In this document: positions 1 through 5,682 of the stretch, one piece after another | Position numbering within the stretch: the first letter of the stretch is position 1 | Layout: each line of letters begins with the position of its first letter | NCBI GenBank assembly: GCA_013415575.1 | Contig: JAAEES010000065.1 | Span: 1-6,690, forward strand | DNA from: Methanomicrobiales archaeon | Lineage (GTDB): Archaea > Halobacteriota > Methanomicrobia > Methanomicrobiales > Methanospirillaceae | Length of the DNA: 6,690 nt | Direction: 5' to 3' | Notes under the pieces: model-generated | Database searches by the model: none | Seen by the model: the letters and a program-made list of their open reading frames with translations, nothing else | What the model was told of the DNA's origin: nothing | Made by a program: the position numbers and the translations under genes

Positions 1-3
1 CCA

Positions 4-77
4 TGGGCTCGAGGAGATTCGAACTCCTGACCTCCGCCGTGTAAGGGCGACGTCATAACCAGCTAGACCACGAGCCC
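4..77 (-). tRNA. tRNA-Val, anticodon UAC
   Basis: Read on the minus strand this 74-nt segment folds into a complete tRNA. It has a perfect 7-bp acceptor stem (GGGCUCG with CGAGCCC), U8, a D arm with the G18G19 pair, a 5-bp anticodon stem (UCGCC with GGCGG, one U-G pair), a 7-nt loop CUUACAC, a 5-nt variable loop and a T arm AGGAG-UUCGAAU-CUCCU. The anticodon after U33 is UAC, which reads valine GUA codons and probably other GUN codons. The discriminator base is A at position 4. CCA is not encoded, since the next bases are TGG, so the tail would be added by nucleotidyltransferase. The 7-nt anticodon loop shows there is no intron there. It lies downstream of the methyltransferase gene in the same orientation, with its own TATA-like element. 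Confidence 0.97.
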
Positions 78-103
78 GGAAAGACTATACGAATTCGATG
101 GGC

Positions 104-117
104 GAGATATTAAGATT
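104..117 (-). promoter_or_regulatory. Putative archaeal TATA box for tRNA-Val
   Basis: The minus strand reads ATCTTAATATCTCG here. The AT-rich core, at about 107-115, is centred roughly 34 bases before the tRNA 5' end, which suits an archaeal promoter (start about 25 bases after the TATA centre) with a short processed leader. The element sits between the methyltransferase stop codon and the tRNA. It is flanked by the 6-base inverted repeat GGGCGA (100-105) and TCGCCC (125-130). Confidence 0.5.
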
Positions 118-148
118 GTTGACTTCGCCCTGACGGCCTGAAGATCGG

Positions 149-748
149 TCATTCCCGCTGGAACTCCCCCACGATCTCCGCCCGCTGCAGGGTTCTCCCC
201 CGTATCTTCATGGACCATGTCTCTTCGGAAACCGATACCGGAACGAGCAGTGAGAAGAGCAGGATCACCTCATCCCTGGTGAAATAATGGGTCAGGATAC
301 CATCGCCGTTCAGCCTGGTGGACGGGTCAATCGCGGTCCCTCTACCTGATCGGAAATCTGCGGTCGAAAACCCCGTAAAAAAGAGCCTTCCGCCGGATCG
401 GAGTACCCGGGACGACTCGGAGGCCAGGATGTTCCTGGCCGGTTCCGGTGCATGTCCGGCACTATGGGTAAGGAATACTGCATCAAAGGTCTCATCCCTG
501 AAGGGGAGTGCTGCAGCATCTGCCAGAACATATTCAACGGCTCCTAAAAGGGGATTCACAGCAAGGATACTCCAGGACCGGGAGGCCATAGCGGCCAGCG
601 CCTTTCCGTCACCGCAGCCCGCCTCGAGAACCCGGGCCCCGGGAGCAAGTGACGGGAGGTCCCGCGGCGCTCCGCCGTACTTTCTCCCGCGGATCCGGTA
701 TTCCCGTTCCCAGGCCGCCTGCTCACCTCCGGTATGATGTTCGATCAT
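149..748 (-). CDS. Class I SAM-dependent methyltransferase, substrate unknown
   Basis: This 199-residue protein has the Rossmann-type S-adenosylmethionine binding signature VLEAGCGDGK at residues 40-49. Further on come LADAAALPF (75-83), the usual post-strand acidic/LPF motif, and TFDAVFLTHSAGH (87-99), the strand-4 region. VLRSGGRLFFTGF (115-127) matches the strand-5 signature of type 11 methyltransferases. The substrate cannot be told. The strand-2 region is odd: the acidic residue that normally binds the SAM ribose is replaced by Asn in ILAVNPLLG (61-69), and the following helix is very short. The ATG start follows the mch stop by 27 bases and has no good Shine-Dalgarno site; those bases contain an oligo-T run instead. 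A perfect GGAGGTGA lies inside codons 7-9 (723-730) with no usable in-frame start after it. The gene probably depends on read-through from mch. The methyltransferase fold is secure; activity is less so. Confidence 0.82.
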   Translation of the reverse strand: MIEHHTGGEQAAWEREYRIRGRKYGGAPRDLPSLAPGARVLEAGCGDGKALAAMASRSWSILAVNPLLGAVEYVLADAAALPFRDETFDAVFLTHSAGHAPEPARNILASESSRVLRSGGRLFFTGFSTADFRSGRGTAIDPSTRLNGDGILTHYFTRDEVILLFSLLVPVSVSEETWSMKIRGRTLQRAEIVGEFQRE

Positions 749-754
749 AGGCAG

Positions 755-765
755 AAAAAAAGAAA
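755..765 (-). terminator. Oligo-T tract after mch, possible archaeal terminator
   Basis: On the minus strand the bases just after the mch stop codon read TTTCTTTTTTT. Archaeal RNA polymerase commonly terminates at such U-rich stretches. A tiny inverted repeat (AAACC/GGTTT around 763-774) precedes it, but its 2-base loop makes a stable hairpin doubtful. The tract lies before the methyltransferase start codon, so it may end most mch transcripts while letting some continue. Confidence 0.45.
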
Positions 766-775
766 CCTGGGTTTT

Positions 776-1720
776 TCACAGGAGGCCGAATGACTTCAGG
801 GCGACATCGGGGTTGACCATTCCGGTATGGTAGACGGCCCCTTCCGAGACCTCGTTGATGATCACTTCAGCAGGGGAGAAGAGCGAGGTGTCAATCTTGT
901 AGAAGTCGTAACCTGCCTCCTTGAAGATATCATTGAACGGCTTTCCGTATCCCTTGGACTTGGTGCTCGGAATCTTCTCCAGGTAGTCCTTGATGTCCGG
1001 CGCGTTCATGGTAAGCATGATCCTGCCATGGTAGATGGTCGCATCATTGGTGACGCCCATGGCCAGCTTCGGTCCCCGAACCGGGGGAATAGGCGCCGTG
1101 CCGAATCCGGAGATGATCTTCCGTGTATCGAAATGGAGTTCGTTCAACTTGTAGATCGCTGTTTCGACGCACCGTCCCGCCACCTGGATGGAGCCGACGA
1201 TTGAGGACGTGGGGGCCACCACGGCACAGACATTGGCGACATCAACCTGGCAATCCTCGGCGATCTTTTCCATGACCGCCCCGTTCGGGAGATGATCGCT
1301 CTCAAGCGAAATAACCGCAGAATCGAAGTCGTCTTCGTACTCGATGACCTCGTAGGTATGCTTGGGTTTGAGAGAGAGCGCCCGTGCCGGACCGCTTCCC
1401 ATCGCAAAGTAATTGTTGTGCTTGATCGTCCATCCGGCCTTCTGGGCACCGAGACAGGAGACTGAGGGAAAATCCGTGAAGACATCGATGAAAGGAACGG
1501 GGAATTCTTTGATCTGTCCCATCCGGAAATTGACCTCGCCAAGACCACCCATGCAAATCTCGGTGAAGGCTCTCCCTGCTGCATACCCTCCCCGGGTACT
1601 GACGCCGCAGTCTACGATCCGGGCGCCGTTATCCAGTTCATGGTAGGCTGCGTTGAATTCCTCGGCGTATTCAGCCAGGTTTTCAAAAATTTCAAGGGCT
1701 AATTCATTTACACTGAGCAC
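776..1720 (-). CDS. mch: Methenyl-H4MPT cyclohydrolase (Mch)
   Basis: Mch is the cytoplasmic enzyme that interconverts N5-formyl- and N5,N10-methenyl-tetrahydromethanopterin, the third step of CO2 reduction to methane. The 314-residue product is full length for the family. Recognisable blocks include LSVNELALEIFENL (2-15), IVDCGVSTRGGYAAGRAFTE (35-54), GWTIKHNNYFAMGSGPARAL (97-116), VCAVVAPTSSIVGSIQVAGR (164-183), the GFGTAPIPPV loop (205-214) and AVYHTGMVNPDVALKSFGLL at the C terminus. With this start, AGRCVE places Arg183 and Glu186 at the positions I recall as catalytic in characterised archaeal enzymes. The GTG at 1718-1720 was chosen over an ATG at 1739-1741 because it has a GGGGGT ribosome-binding site 7 bases upstream and because homologues begin at LSVNE. 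The ATG has no such site and lies in a leader hairpin. A TATA-like element at 1785-1795 suggests its own promoter. Confidence 0.98.
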   Translation of the reverse strand: MLSVNELALEIFENLAEYAEEFNAAYHELDNGARIVDCGVSTRGGYAAGRAFTEICMGGLGEVNFRMGQIKEFPVPFIDVFTDFPSVSCLGAQKAGWTIKHNNYFAMGSGPARALSLKPKHTYEVIEYEDDFDSAVISLESDHLPNGAVMEKIAEDCQVDVANVCAVVAPTSSIVGSIQVAGRCVETAIYKLNELHFDTRKIISGFGTAPIPPVRGPKLAMGVTNDATIYHGRIMLTMNAPDIKDYLEKIPSTKSKGYGKPFNDIFKEAGYDFYKIDTSLFSPAEVIINEVSEGAVYHTGMVNPDVALKSFGLL

Positions 1721-1727
1721 GTGGAAT

Positions 1728-1733
1728 ACCCCC
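1728..1733 (-). promoter_or_regulatory. Ribosome-binding site that fixes the mch start
   Basis: The minus strand reads GGGGGT here, followed by 7 bases and then GTG at 1718-1720. This supports the shorter mch reading frame over the one beginning at the ATG 21 bases upstream. Confidence 0.65.
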
Positions 1734-1735
1734 TT

Positions 1736-1753
1736 TACCATTAAAACATGGTA
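1736..1753 (-). promoter_or_regulatory. 6-bp hairpin in the mch leader
   Basis: The minus strand contains TACCAT, a 6-base loop GTTTTA and ATGGTA, a perfect 6-bp stem. It ends only two bases before the GGGGGT ribosome-binding site of mch. The decoy upstream ATG forms part of the 3' arm. Upstream bases CACC could also pair with part of the ribosome-binding site. A role in controlling translation is inference only. Confidence 0.4.
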
Positions 1754-1784
1754 GGTGAAGAGATAAGATTTTTCAAATGATTCG

Positions 1785-1795
1785 TTTTTTAAATA
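1785..1795 (-). promoter_or_regulatory. TATA box of mch
   Basis: The minus strand reads TATTTAAAAAA, a good archaeal TATA element, beginning just after the cdc6 stop codon (1799-1801). A transcription start about 25 bases downstream falls near 1764, giving a leader of roughly 44 bases before the GTG at 1720. Separate high-level transcription of mch would fit its role in methanogenesis. Confidence 0.6.
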
Positions 1796-1798
1796 CCC

Positions 1799-2923
1799 TT
1801 ACCCCAGATCCTCGATAATTCTGGACGGATCGTACCTGAGGCTGATCACTCTCGTCCGCCCCCTGCCGTCACGGTACTCGAGGTTTATCAGGCGCATGGC
1901 ATCCAGTTTTTTTACTATTTCGTAGAACCGGGTATATCCAATCGGCAGGGTCTCTTTGACGGTTTTATAGACTTCTCCGGCGTTCATTTCGGAATCTTTC
2001 ATACTCTGCCCTGCCAGGGAGCGGAGCACGCTCTTCTCTTCTTCTTTGAGTGATTTGACCGATGAAGAGAGGTGCAGGTACTTGGAGACATCATACGCTC
2101 TGCAGATATCCTCGCGGTCGATGTTCCGGCTGGCCCTGCGCTCGGCGTTCAACGCCGCCCGCTTGACCAGATCGATCCCCACCCTGAGGTCCCCTGATTT
2201 CTGGGTCTGCTCCACGACGAGGTCAAACATGGAGTCGGACAGGCAGCCCGGGTATAGGCCCTGCATCACCCGCTCCCGCATGATAGTGCGGACCTCTTCA
2301 CCGCTGTATGGAGGGAAATAAATCTCAGAGGGCCGGAAGACCGATGAAACCCGTGCGTCGACAGCGCGTGAAAGATCCACGTCCATATCGCTGATGATCA
2401 TGATGACTCCGATCCGGGTCCCGGGATATGCCTCGTGGGATCTGAGGAGGGAGTAGAGAACCCTGTTCATCTCGTTCTCATAGAGGAGGTAGTTGGCATC
2501 ATCAAGGCAGATGAGCAGTACGGTCTCTTCCTTCTGGAGGAGGCGGGCAATGGCGTCGAAGACCTGCTTGAAAGAGGTTCCGGATGCCGGAGGAAGGTGG
2601 CCGGACAGTTTCCGGTAGATCTGGGAGAATATAGCAAACTTGGTGTTGTCGATCTGGCAGTTGATGTAAATGGGGATCAGTTTCTTGGTTGTCTCTTCGA
2701 TCTCCGCAAAGAGTTTCCTGACGCTGGTGGTCTTCCCGGTGCCGGGAAGGCCCCGGCAGATGCTGTTGAGGGGCCGGCCTCCCCGGAGCCCGGGCTGGAT
2801 CTGGAACGCGAGTTCCCTCATCTGGGTCTCACGGTGGTTGAACTGCTCCGGGACATAGTCGATCTCAAAGACCTCGGGGTCCCGGAACAGGGTCTCATCC
2901 CACATGAGGAGATTTTTCTTCAT
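1799..2923 (-). CDS. Cdc6/Orc1-type replication initiation ATPase (divergent paralogue)
   Basis: This 374-residue protein has the archaeal Orc1/Cdc6 layout. The N-terminal LFRDPEVFEIDYVPEQFNHRETQMREL (13-39) leads into an AAA+ module and a C-terminal winged helix (about 285-370, with YTRFYEIVKKLDAMRLI). Walker A is GLPGTGKT (58-65). The FPPYSGEEV block (203-211) and the sensor-2 region SGDLRVGIDLVKRA (243-256) are also typical. Walker B reads ICLDDAN (138-144), with Asp instead of the usual Glu, and the sensor-1 region reads SDMD where SND is usual. Such proteins bind origin DNA and load the MCM helicase. The altered motifs suggest a secondary paralogue rather than the main initiator. The longest frame starts with a GTG at 2932, but the ATG at 2921-2923 has a GGCGGTG site 6 bases upstream and gives the familiar MKKNLLMWDETLF start. 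It follows the zinc-ribbon gene by 16 bases, so the two are probably co-transcribed. Confidence 0.93.
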   Translation of the reverse strand: MKKNLLMWDETLFRDPEVFEIDYVPEQFNHRETQMRELAFQIQPGLRGGRPLNSICRGLPGTGKTTSVRKLFAEIEETTKKLIPIYINCQIDNTKFAIFSQIYRKLSGHLPPASGTSFKQVFDAIARLLQKEETVLLICLDDANYLLYENEMNRVLYSLLRSHEAYPGTRIGVIMIISDMDVDLSRAVDARVSSVFRPSEIYFPPYSGEEVRTIMRERVMQGLYPGCLSDSMFDLVVEQTQKSGDLRVGIDLVKRAALNAERRASRNIDREDICRAYDVSKYLHLSSSVKSLKEEEKSVLRSLAGQSMKDSEMNAGEVYKTVKETLPIGYTRFYEIVKKLDAMRLINLEYRDGRGRTRVISLRYDPSRIIEDLG

Positions 2924-2929
2924 GATATG

Positions 2930-2936
2930 CACCGCC
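2930..2936 (-). promoter_or_regulatory. Ribosome-binding site that fixes the cdc6 start
   Basis: GGCGGTG on the minus strand lies 6 bases before the ATG at 2921-2923. The upstream GTG codon of the longest frame overlaps this site, so it is unlikely to be the start. The site lies in the 16-base gap after the zinc-ribbon gene. Confidence 0.65.
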
Positions 2937-2939
2937 AGT

Positions 2940-3428
2940 TCATAGCTTTTTGAGACATGCCCTGCAGAGGGTCTTACTCGTGAAGAGCCGGCTCATCTTC
3001 TGTTCTGCCGGGGTCACCGTGGCGCCGCAGACTTCACAGGTCAGGGTACTGGCGGCATCGGCGTTCTGTACGGGAGCAGTCGCAGTCACACCCGCCGGCC
3101 GGACCTGGGGCGCCGCTTCCGGTTTCTCCACCGGCACGGAAAGCCCGCCCCCACTATCTTCCGGGGGTGTGGCGGCCACCATGACGCTTTCACCAGGAAC
3201 GGCCGGAGCCGGTTCACGGACCGGGAATACCCGTTTCCGGTACGAGTCCACATGTTCGGTGGTCGCCGGATCCCCCCTTCCGAATCTTCCGAGGATATCA
3301 TCGAGGAATCCGGCCAACTCTTCGGCATCGGCCGGGGAATCCACCTCGCCGCTCACCTCGAGACGCAGGTTCTCATAGTGCTCCAGGTTGACCGTGACCC
3401 CGATGGTGAGATTCTTCCGGGTGCCCAT
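2940..3428 (-). CDS. Conserved hypothetical protein with C-terminal zinc ribbon
   Basis: I do not recognise this as a named protein. With the ATG at 3426-3428 it is 162 residues in three parts. Residues 4-50 form a small predicted alpha/beta domain, with NLTIGVTVNLEHYENLRLEV and a charged helix. Residues 51-130 are a low-complexity linker rich in Pro, Ala, Val and Gly. The C terminus has CEVC (131-134) and CRAC (155-158), a CxxC-20-CxxC zinc-binding motif in a basic setting. The N-terminal motif reminds me of TxNLGNYExxxxEV proteins seen in phages and plasmids, an unverified resemblance. Zinc, basic residues and the adjacent Cdc6 gene would fit nucleic-acid or protein binding, but no function can be assigned. 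A GTG at 3444-3446 would add six residues (MPYYDR). I prefer the ATG because a TATA-like element near 3463 puts the transcript start after that GTG. Neither start has a strong ribosome-binding site. Confidence 0.78.
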   Translation of the reverse strand: MGTRKNLTIGVTVNLEHYENLRLEVSGEVDSPADAEELAGFLDDILGRFGRGDPATTEHVDSYRKRVFPVREPAPAVPGESVMVAATPPEDSGGGLSVPVEKPEAAPQVRPAGVTATAPVQNADAASTLTCEVCGATVTPAEQKMSRLFTSKTLCRACLKKL

Positions 3429-3453
3429 GCGATCATAGTATGGCACCCGCTCT

Positions 3454-3466
3454 GATATGGTTTATG
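3454..3466 (-). promoter_or_regulatory. Possible TATA element before the zinc-ribbon gene
   Basis: The minus strand reads CATAAACCATATC in the 55-base gap after apgM. A start about 25 bases downstream would fall near 3437, leaving a leader of about nine bases before the ATG at 3428. The match is moderate, and the gene could also be read from the apgM transcript. Confidence 0.35.
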
Positions 3467-3483
3467 ATTGAACGGATCTCCCT

Positions 3484-4647
3484 TCAGGATGAGGAGAAGA
3501 GGAGCGGGAGGAATCCGGTGGCGCGGACAGTCCCGTACCCTCCCCTGGCTCCTTCACGCTCGGAGAACGCACGGGTCTCATCGCGTCCTTTTCCATACAC
3601 GGCAAATGGAACGGGATCGGCAGTATGCGTCTTCAGCCGTATCGGGGTCGGGTGATCAGGAAGTACCGCGATTATCCCGGAGAAATCCTGCATGATGGTC
3701 CCGATCATCGCATCGACCCGTTCGATTGCCAGCACTTTCTCCCGCGTATCCCCGAGATGACCTGCCTCGTCCGGAGCCTCGACATGCAGGTAGAGGAAGT
3801 CCAGGTGCCCGAGGGCCGAAAGCGCGTACCTGGCTTTTGCCTGGTAGTCGGTATCAAGGTATCCGGTCGCGCCCGGGACCGCGATAACCTCCATCTTCGC
3901 ACACCGGGCAATACCCTGGAGCAGATCGACAGCGGAGATGACACCGCCCGATTTCCCGAACTTCTCCCGAAATGGGGGAAGTACCGGGATCTTTCCGCCG
4001 CTCCATGGCCATACCTGGGTGGCCGGTGGTTTGCCGGCTGCGATCCTCGCCAGGTTCACCGGATTGCGTGAGAAGACCTCCCTGCTCTTCTCCATGCAGG
4101 AGATCAGGGCAGCACTGTCTCCGCCCCGGGGGAGGAACGAGACGATCTCCCTGCCCACGATATCATGGGGCGGTACAGTCACCGAACCCGACCCTCCGTG
4201 AAGGACGAGGAGGTTCCGGTAGCTGATTCCGGGATAAAAGGATGCAGAGGGCATGGTGTTCTTGAGCGACGAGAGGAGGGCTCTTCCCTCGGCACTGGAT
4301 ATGTGTCCGGCAGAGAAGTCGGCCATCATTCCGTCACGGACCGTAACCAGGTTGCACCGGTATGCGATATCGGACGGGCCGAGTTCGATCTGCATACTCG
4401 CCGCCTCAAGCGGCCCTCTCCCGGTGTAGGAGGTGCGGGGATCATAGCCGAGCAGGCCGAGGTTGGCGATATCGCTCCCTGCTTCGAAACCATCCGGTAC
4501 GGTCTGGACCATCCCCATACATCCTTCACGGGCGATGCGGTCCATGTGCGGTGTATGAGCGTACTCGAGCGGCGTCTTTCCGCCAAGCTCGGCGAGAGGT
4601 TCATCGGCCATACCATCGCCAAGAATTACCAGGTATTTCTTCTGCAT
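3484..4647 (-). CDS. apgM: 2,3-bisphosphoglycerate-independent phosphoglycerate mutase, archaeal type
   Basis: ApgM interconverts 3- and 2-phosphoglycerate in the cytoplasm. In a methanogen it mainly serves gluconeogenesis. The 387-residue protein belongs to the alkaline phosphatase superfamily and keeps the metal and catalytic signature: ILGDGMAD (Asp11), GFEAGSDIANLGLLGYDP with the phospho-accepting Ser58, YTGRGPLEA (74-82), HVEAPDEAGHLGD (Asp293, His297), VLPDHPTP (Asp331, His332) and KTHTADPVPF (His341). The internal substrate-binding domain lies between. Length is close to the usual 400 residues. The ATG has AGGA at 4653-4656 and GGTGAT further upstream. It starts 28 bases after the epimerase stop codon with no visible promoter between, so the two are probably co-transcribed. 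The C-terminal tail after GYGTVRATGFLPLLF is short. Phosphopentomutase-like relatives exist, but the motifs favour ApgM. Confidence 0.95.
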   Translation of the reverse strand: MQKKYLVILGDGMADEPLAELGGKTPLEYAHTPHMDRIAREGCMGMVQTVPDGFEAGSDIANLGLLGYDPRTSYTGRGPLEAASMQIELGPSDIAYRCNLVTVRDGMMADFSAGHISSAEGRALLSSLKNTMPSASFYPGISYRNLLVLHGGSGSVTVPPHDIVGREIVSFLPRGGDSAALISCMEKSREVFSRNPVNLARIAAGKPPATQVWPWSGGKIPVLPPFREKFGKSGGVISAVDLLQGIARCAKMEVIAVPGATGYLDTDYQAKARYALSALGHLDFLYLHVEAPDEAGHLGDTREKVLAIERVDAMIGTIMQDFSGIIAVLPDHPTPIRLKTHTADPVPFAVYGKGRDETRAFSEREGARGGYGTVRATGFLPLLFSSS

Positions 4648-4675
4648 GTTATTCCTGCCATCACCGGCTCTCCCT

Positions 4676-5623
4676 TCAGAGCTGACCGCCGGTATCCCTG
4701 ATCAGGGCCCGTGCAGCCTCGCGGACAGATACTACGGAAGTCGTTTCCGGCCTCCACCCAAGCGACTTGAGCTTCTGCACCGAGAGGAGCATCCGGGGAA
4801 CATCTCCCACCCAGCCGCGATCGCCCCCTGTATAGCGCAAGGAAACCCCGGAGAGTCCCATCTCCTCGGTCACAATGGTTGCAATCGAGGTCACATCGAT
4901 CCAGTCCTCTGATCCGATATTGAAACAGGCAAATGGTTCATCAGAGCGGGATACGGCGTACAACACGGCGTTCACACAAGCTGATACCGAAAAGTAGGAC
5001 TTCGCCTGTTTCCCATCTCCGAGGATTTCCAGCTCGCGGGGATTTTGCCTGAGCTTATGGATAAAATCCCAAATCACACCGTGGTTGCTCCGTTCGCCGA
5101 TAATGTTGGCAAACCGGAACACCCAGGATCTCCACCCGTACGTATGGGCGAAAGCGGAGATCATCGCCTCGCAGGCGAGTTTCGTGCCTCCGTAGATGGA
5201 GATGGGCCTCATCCCGGGATACTCCTCCGGTGTCGGGATGACGTCCGCCTCCCCATACACCGTCGAGGTCGAAGTGAACACGATCTCGCCTGTACCGGCC
5301 TCGCGCATAGCTTCGAGCACCCTGACCGTTGCCGTCACATTCTGGGCATACACCCGTGCCGGGCTGCCGGCGCTTGCCCGGACGTCCGGATCTGCGGCGA
5401 TGTGATAAATACGATCTGCTCCCCTGAACGCCTCCTGCCAGCCGTCGCTGAGGAGATCCCCCTTCACGAACCTCACCGCCCCGGACCCCACATGCCCTGC
5501 GATATGGCGAAATTCTCCGGTAGAGAGGTTGTCGATGACGGTCACTGTATCACCCCGTGAGACCAGGGCATCCACAAGGTGCGATCCGATAAACCCCGCA
5601 CCACCGGTGACGACCGCCTTCAT
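4676..5623 (-). CDS. NAD-dependent sugar-nucleotide epimerase/dehydratase (UDP-glucose 4-epimerase-like)
   Basis: This 315-residue extended short-chain dehydrogenase starts with the NAD-binding TGGAGFIG (6-13). It has Asp31 at the end of strand 2 (VIDNLSTG), GDL (55-57), HIAADPDVR (74-82), the active-site serines in TSTSTVYG (117-124), and the catalytic pair Tyr144/Lys148 in IYGGTKLACE. FRFANIIGERSNHGVIWDFI (169-188) is the substrate-side segment. It most resembles archaeal enzymes annotated as UDP-glucose 4-epimerases, but the exact nucleotide sugar cannot be read from sequence. Where relatives often have VDD (about 212-216) this one reads SVSAC. The ATG at 5621-5623 was chosen over an upstream TTG (5648-5650) because AGGAG lies 6 bases before it and the beta-strand KAVVTGG should be N-terminal. 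It heads the minus-strand block and diverges from the DUF368 gene, suggesting a role in surface-glycan precursor supply. Confidence 0.92.
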   Translation of the reverse strand: MKAVVTGGAGFIGSHLVDALVSRGDTVTVIDNLSTGEFRHIAGHVGSGAVRFVKGDLLSDGWQEAFRGADRIYHIAADPDVRASAGSPARVYAQNVTATVRVLEAMREAGTGEIVFTSTSTVYGEADVIPTPEEYPGMRPISIYGGTKLACEAMISAFAHTYGWRSWVFRFANIIGERSNHGVIWDFIHKLRQNPRELEILGDGKQAKSYFSVSACVNAVLYAVSRSDEPFACFNIGSEDWIDVTSIATIVTEEMGLSGVSLRYTGGDRGWVGDVPRMLLSVQKLKSLGWRPETTSVVSVREAARALIRDTGGQL

Positions 5624-5629
5624 GCTCTT

Positions 5630-5634
5630 CTCCT
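5630..5634 (-). promoter_or_regulatory. Ribosome-binding site that fixes the epimerase start
   Basis: AGGAG on the minus strand, 6 bases before the ATG at 5621-5623, favours that codon over the upstream in-frame TTG at 5648-5650, which has no such site. Confidence 0.65.
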
Positions 5635-5650
5635 GGTACTGTGTGCTCAA

Positions 5651-5662
5651 CCCTTAAAATCT
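5651..5662. promoter_or_regulatory. Shared AT-rich core of two divergent promoters
   Basis: The plus strand reads CCCTTAAAATCT. On the plus strand, TTAAAA (5654-5659) is centred about 26 bases before the GTG at 5683 of the DUF368 gene, matching a TATA box for a leaderless transcript. On the minus strand the same bases read ATTTTAAGGG, about 34 bases before the epimerase ATG, giving a predicted leader of only about eight bases. It is the only clear AT-rich element in the divergent gap, so one site may serve both directions. Confidence 0.5.
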
Positions 5663-5682
5663 CTCTTCGCCATACTAGTGGT

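Noticed and set aside
1721..1741. ATG at 1739-1741 as the mch start
   Set aside because: It has no ribosome-binding site, lies in a leader hairpin and adds seven residues not expected in the family. The GTG at 1720 has a GGGGGT site and restores familiar residue numbering.
1742..1798. Replication origin beside cdc6
   Set aside because: Archaeal origins beside orc1/cdc6 genes usually hold repeated origin-recognition boxes and an AT-rich unwinding stretch. This 57-base gap has a TATA box but no repeated box, and the other flank is only 16 bases.
2435..2953. 172-codon plus-strand open frame opposite cdc6
   Set aside because: It lies wholly antisense to the Cdc6 paralogue and has no recognisable motif or convincing ribosome-binding site.
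4165..4701. 178-codon plus-strand open frame opposite apgM
   Set aside because: It runs antisense to a gene with intact catalytic motifs, and its translation is rich in Arg, Gly and His without domain features. It is a by-product of GC-rich coding DNA.
5045..5560. 171-codon plus-strand open frame opposite the epimerase
   Set aside because: It is antisense to the Rossmann-fold coding sequence, with low-complexity Pro/Arg/His composition.
5641..5682. GTG at 5641 as the DUF368 start
   Set aside because: The added 14 residues overlap the divergent promoter core and show no family similarity or ribosome-binding site.
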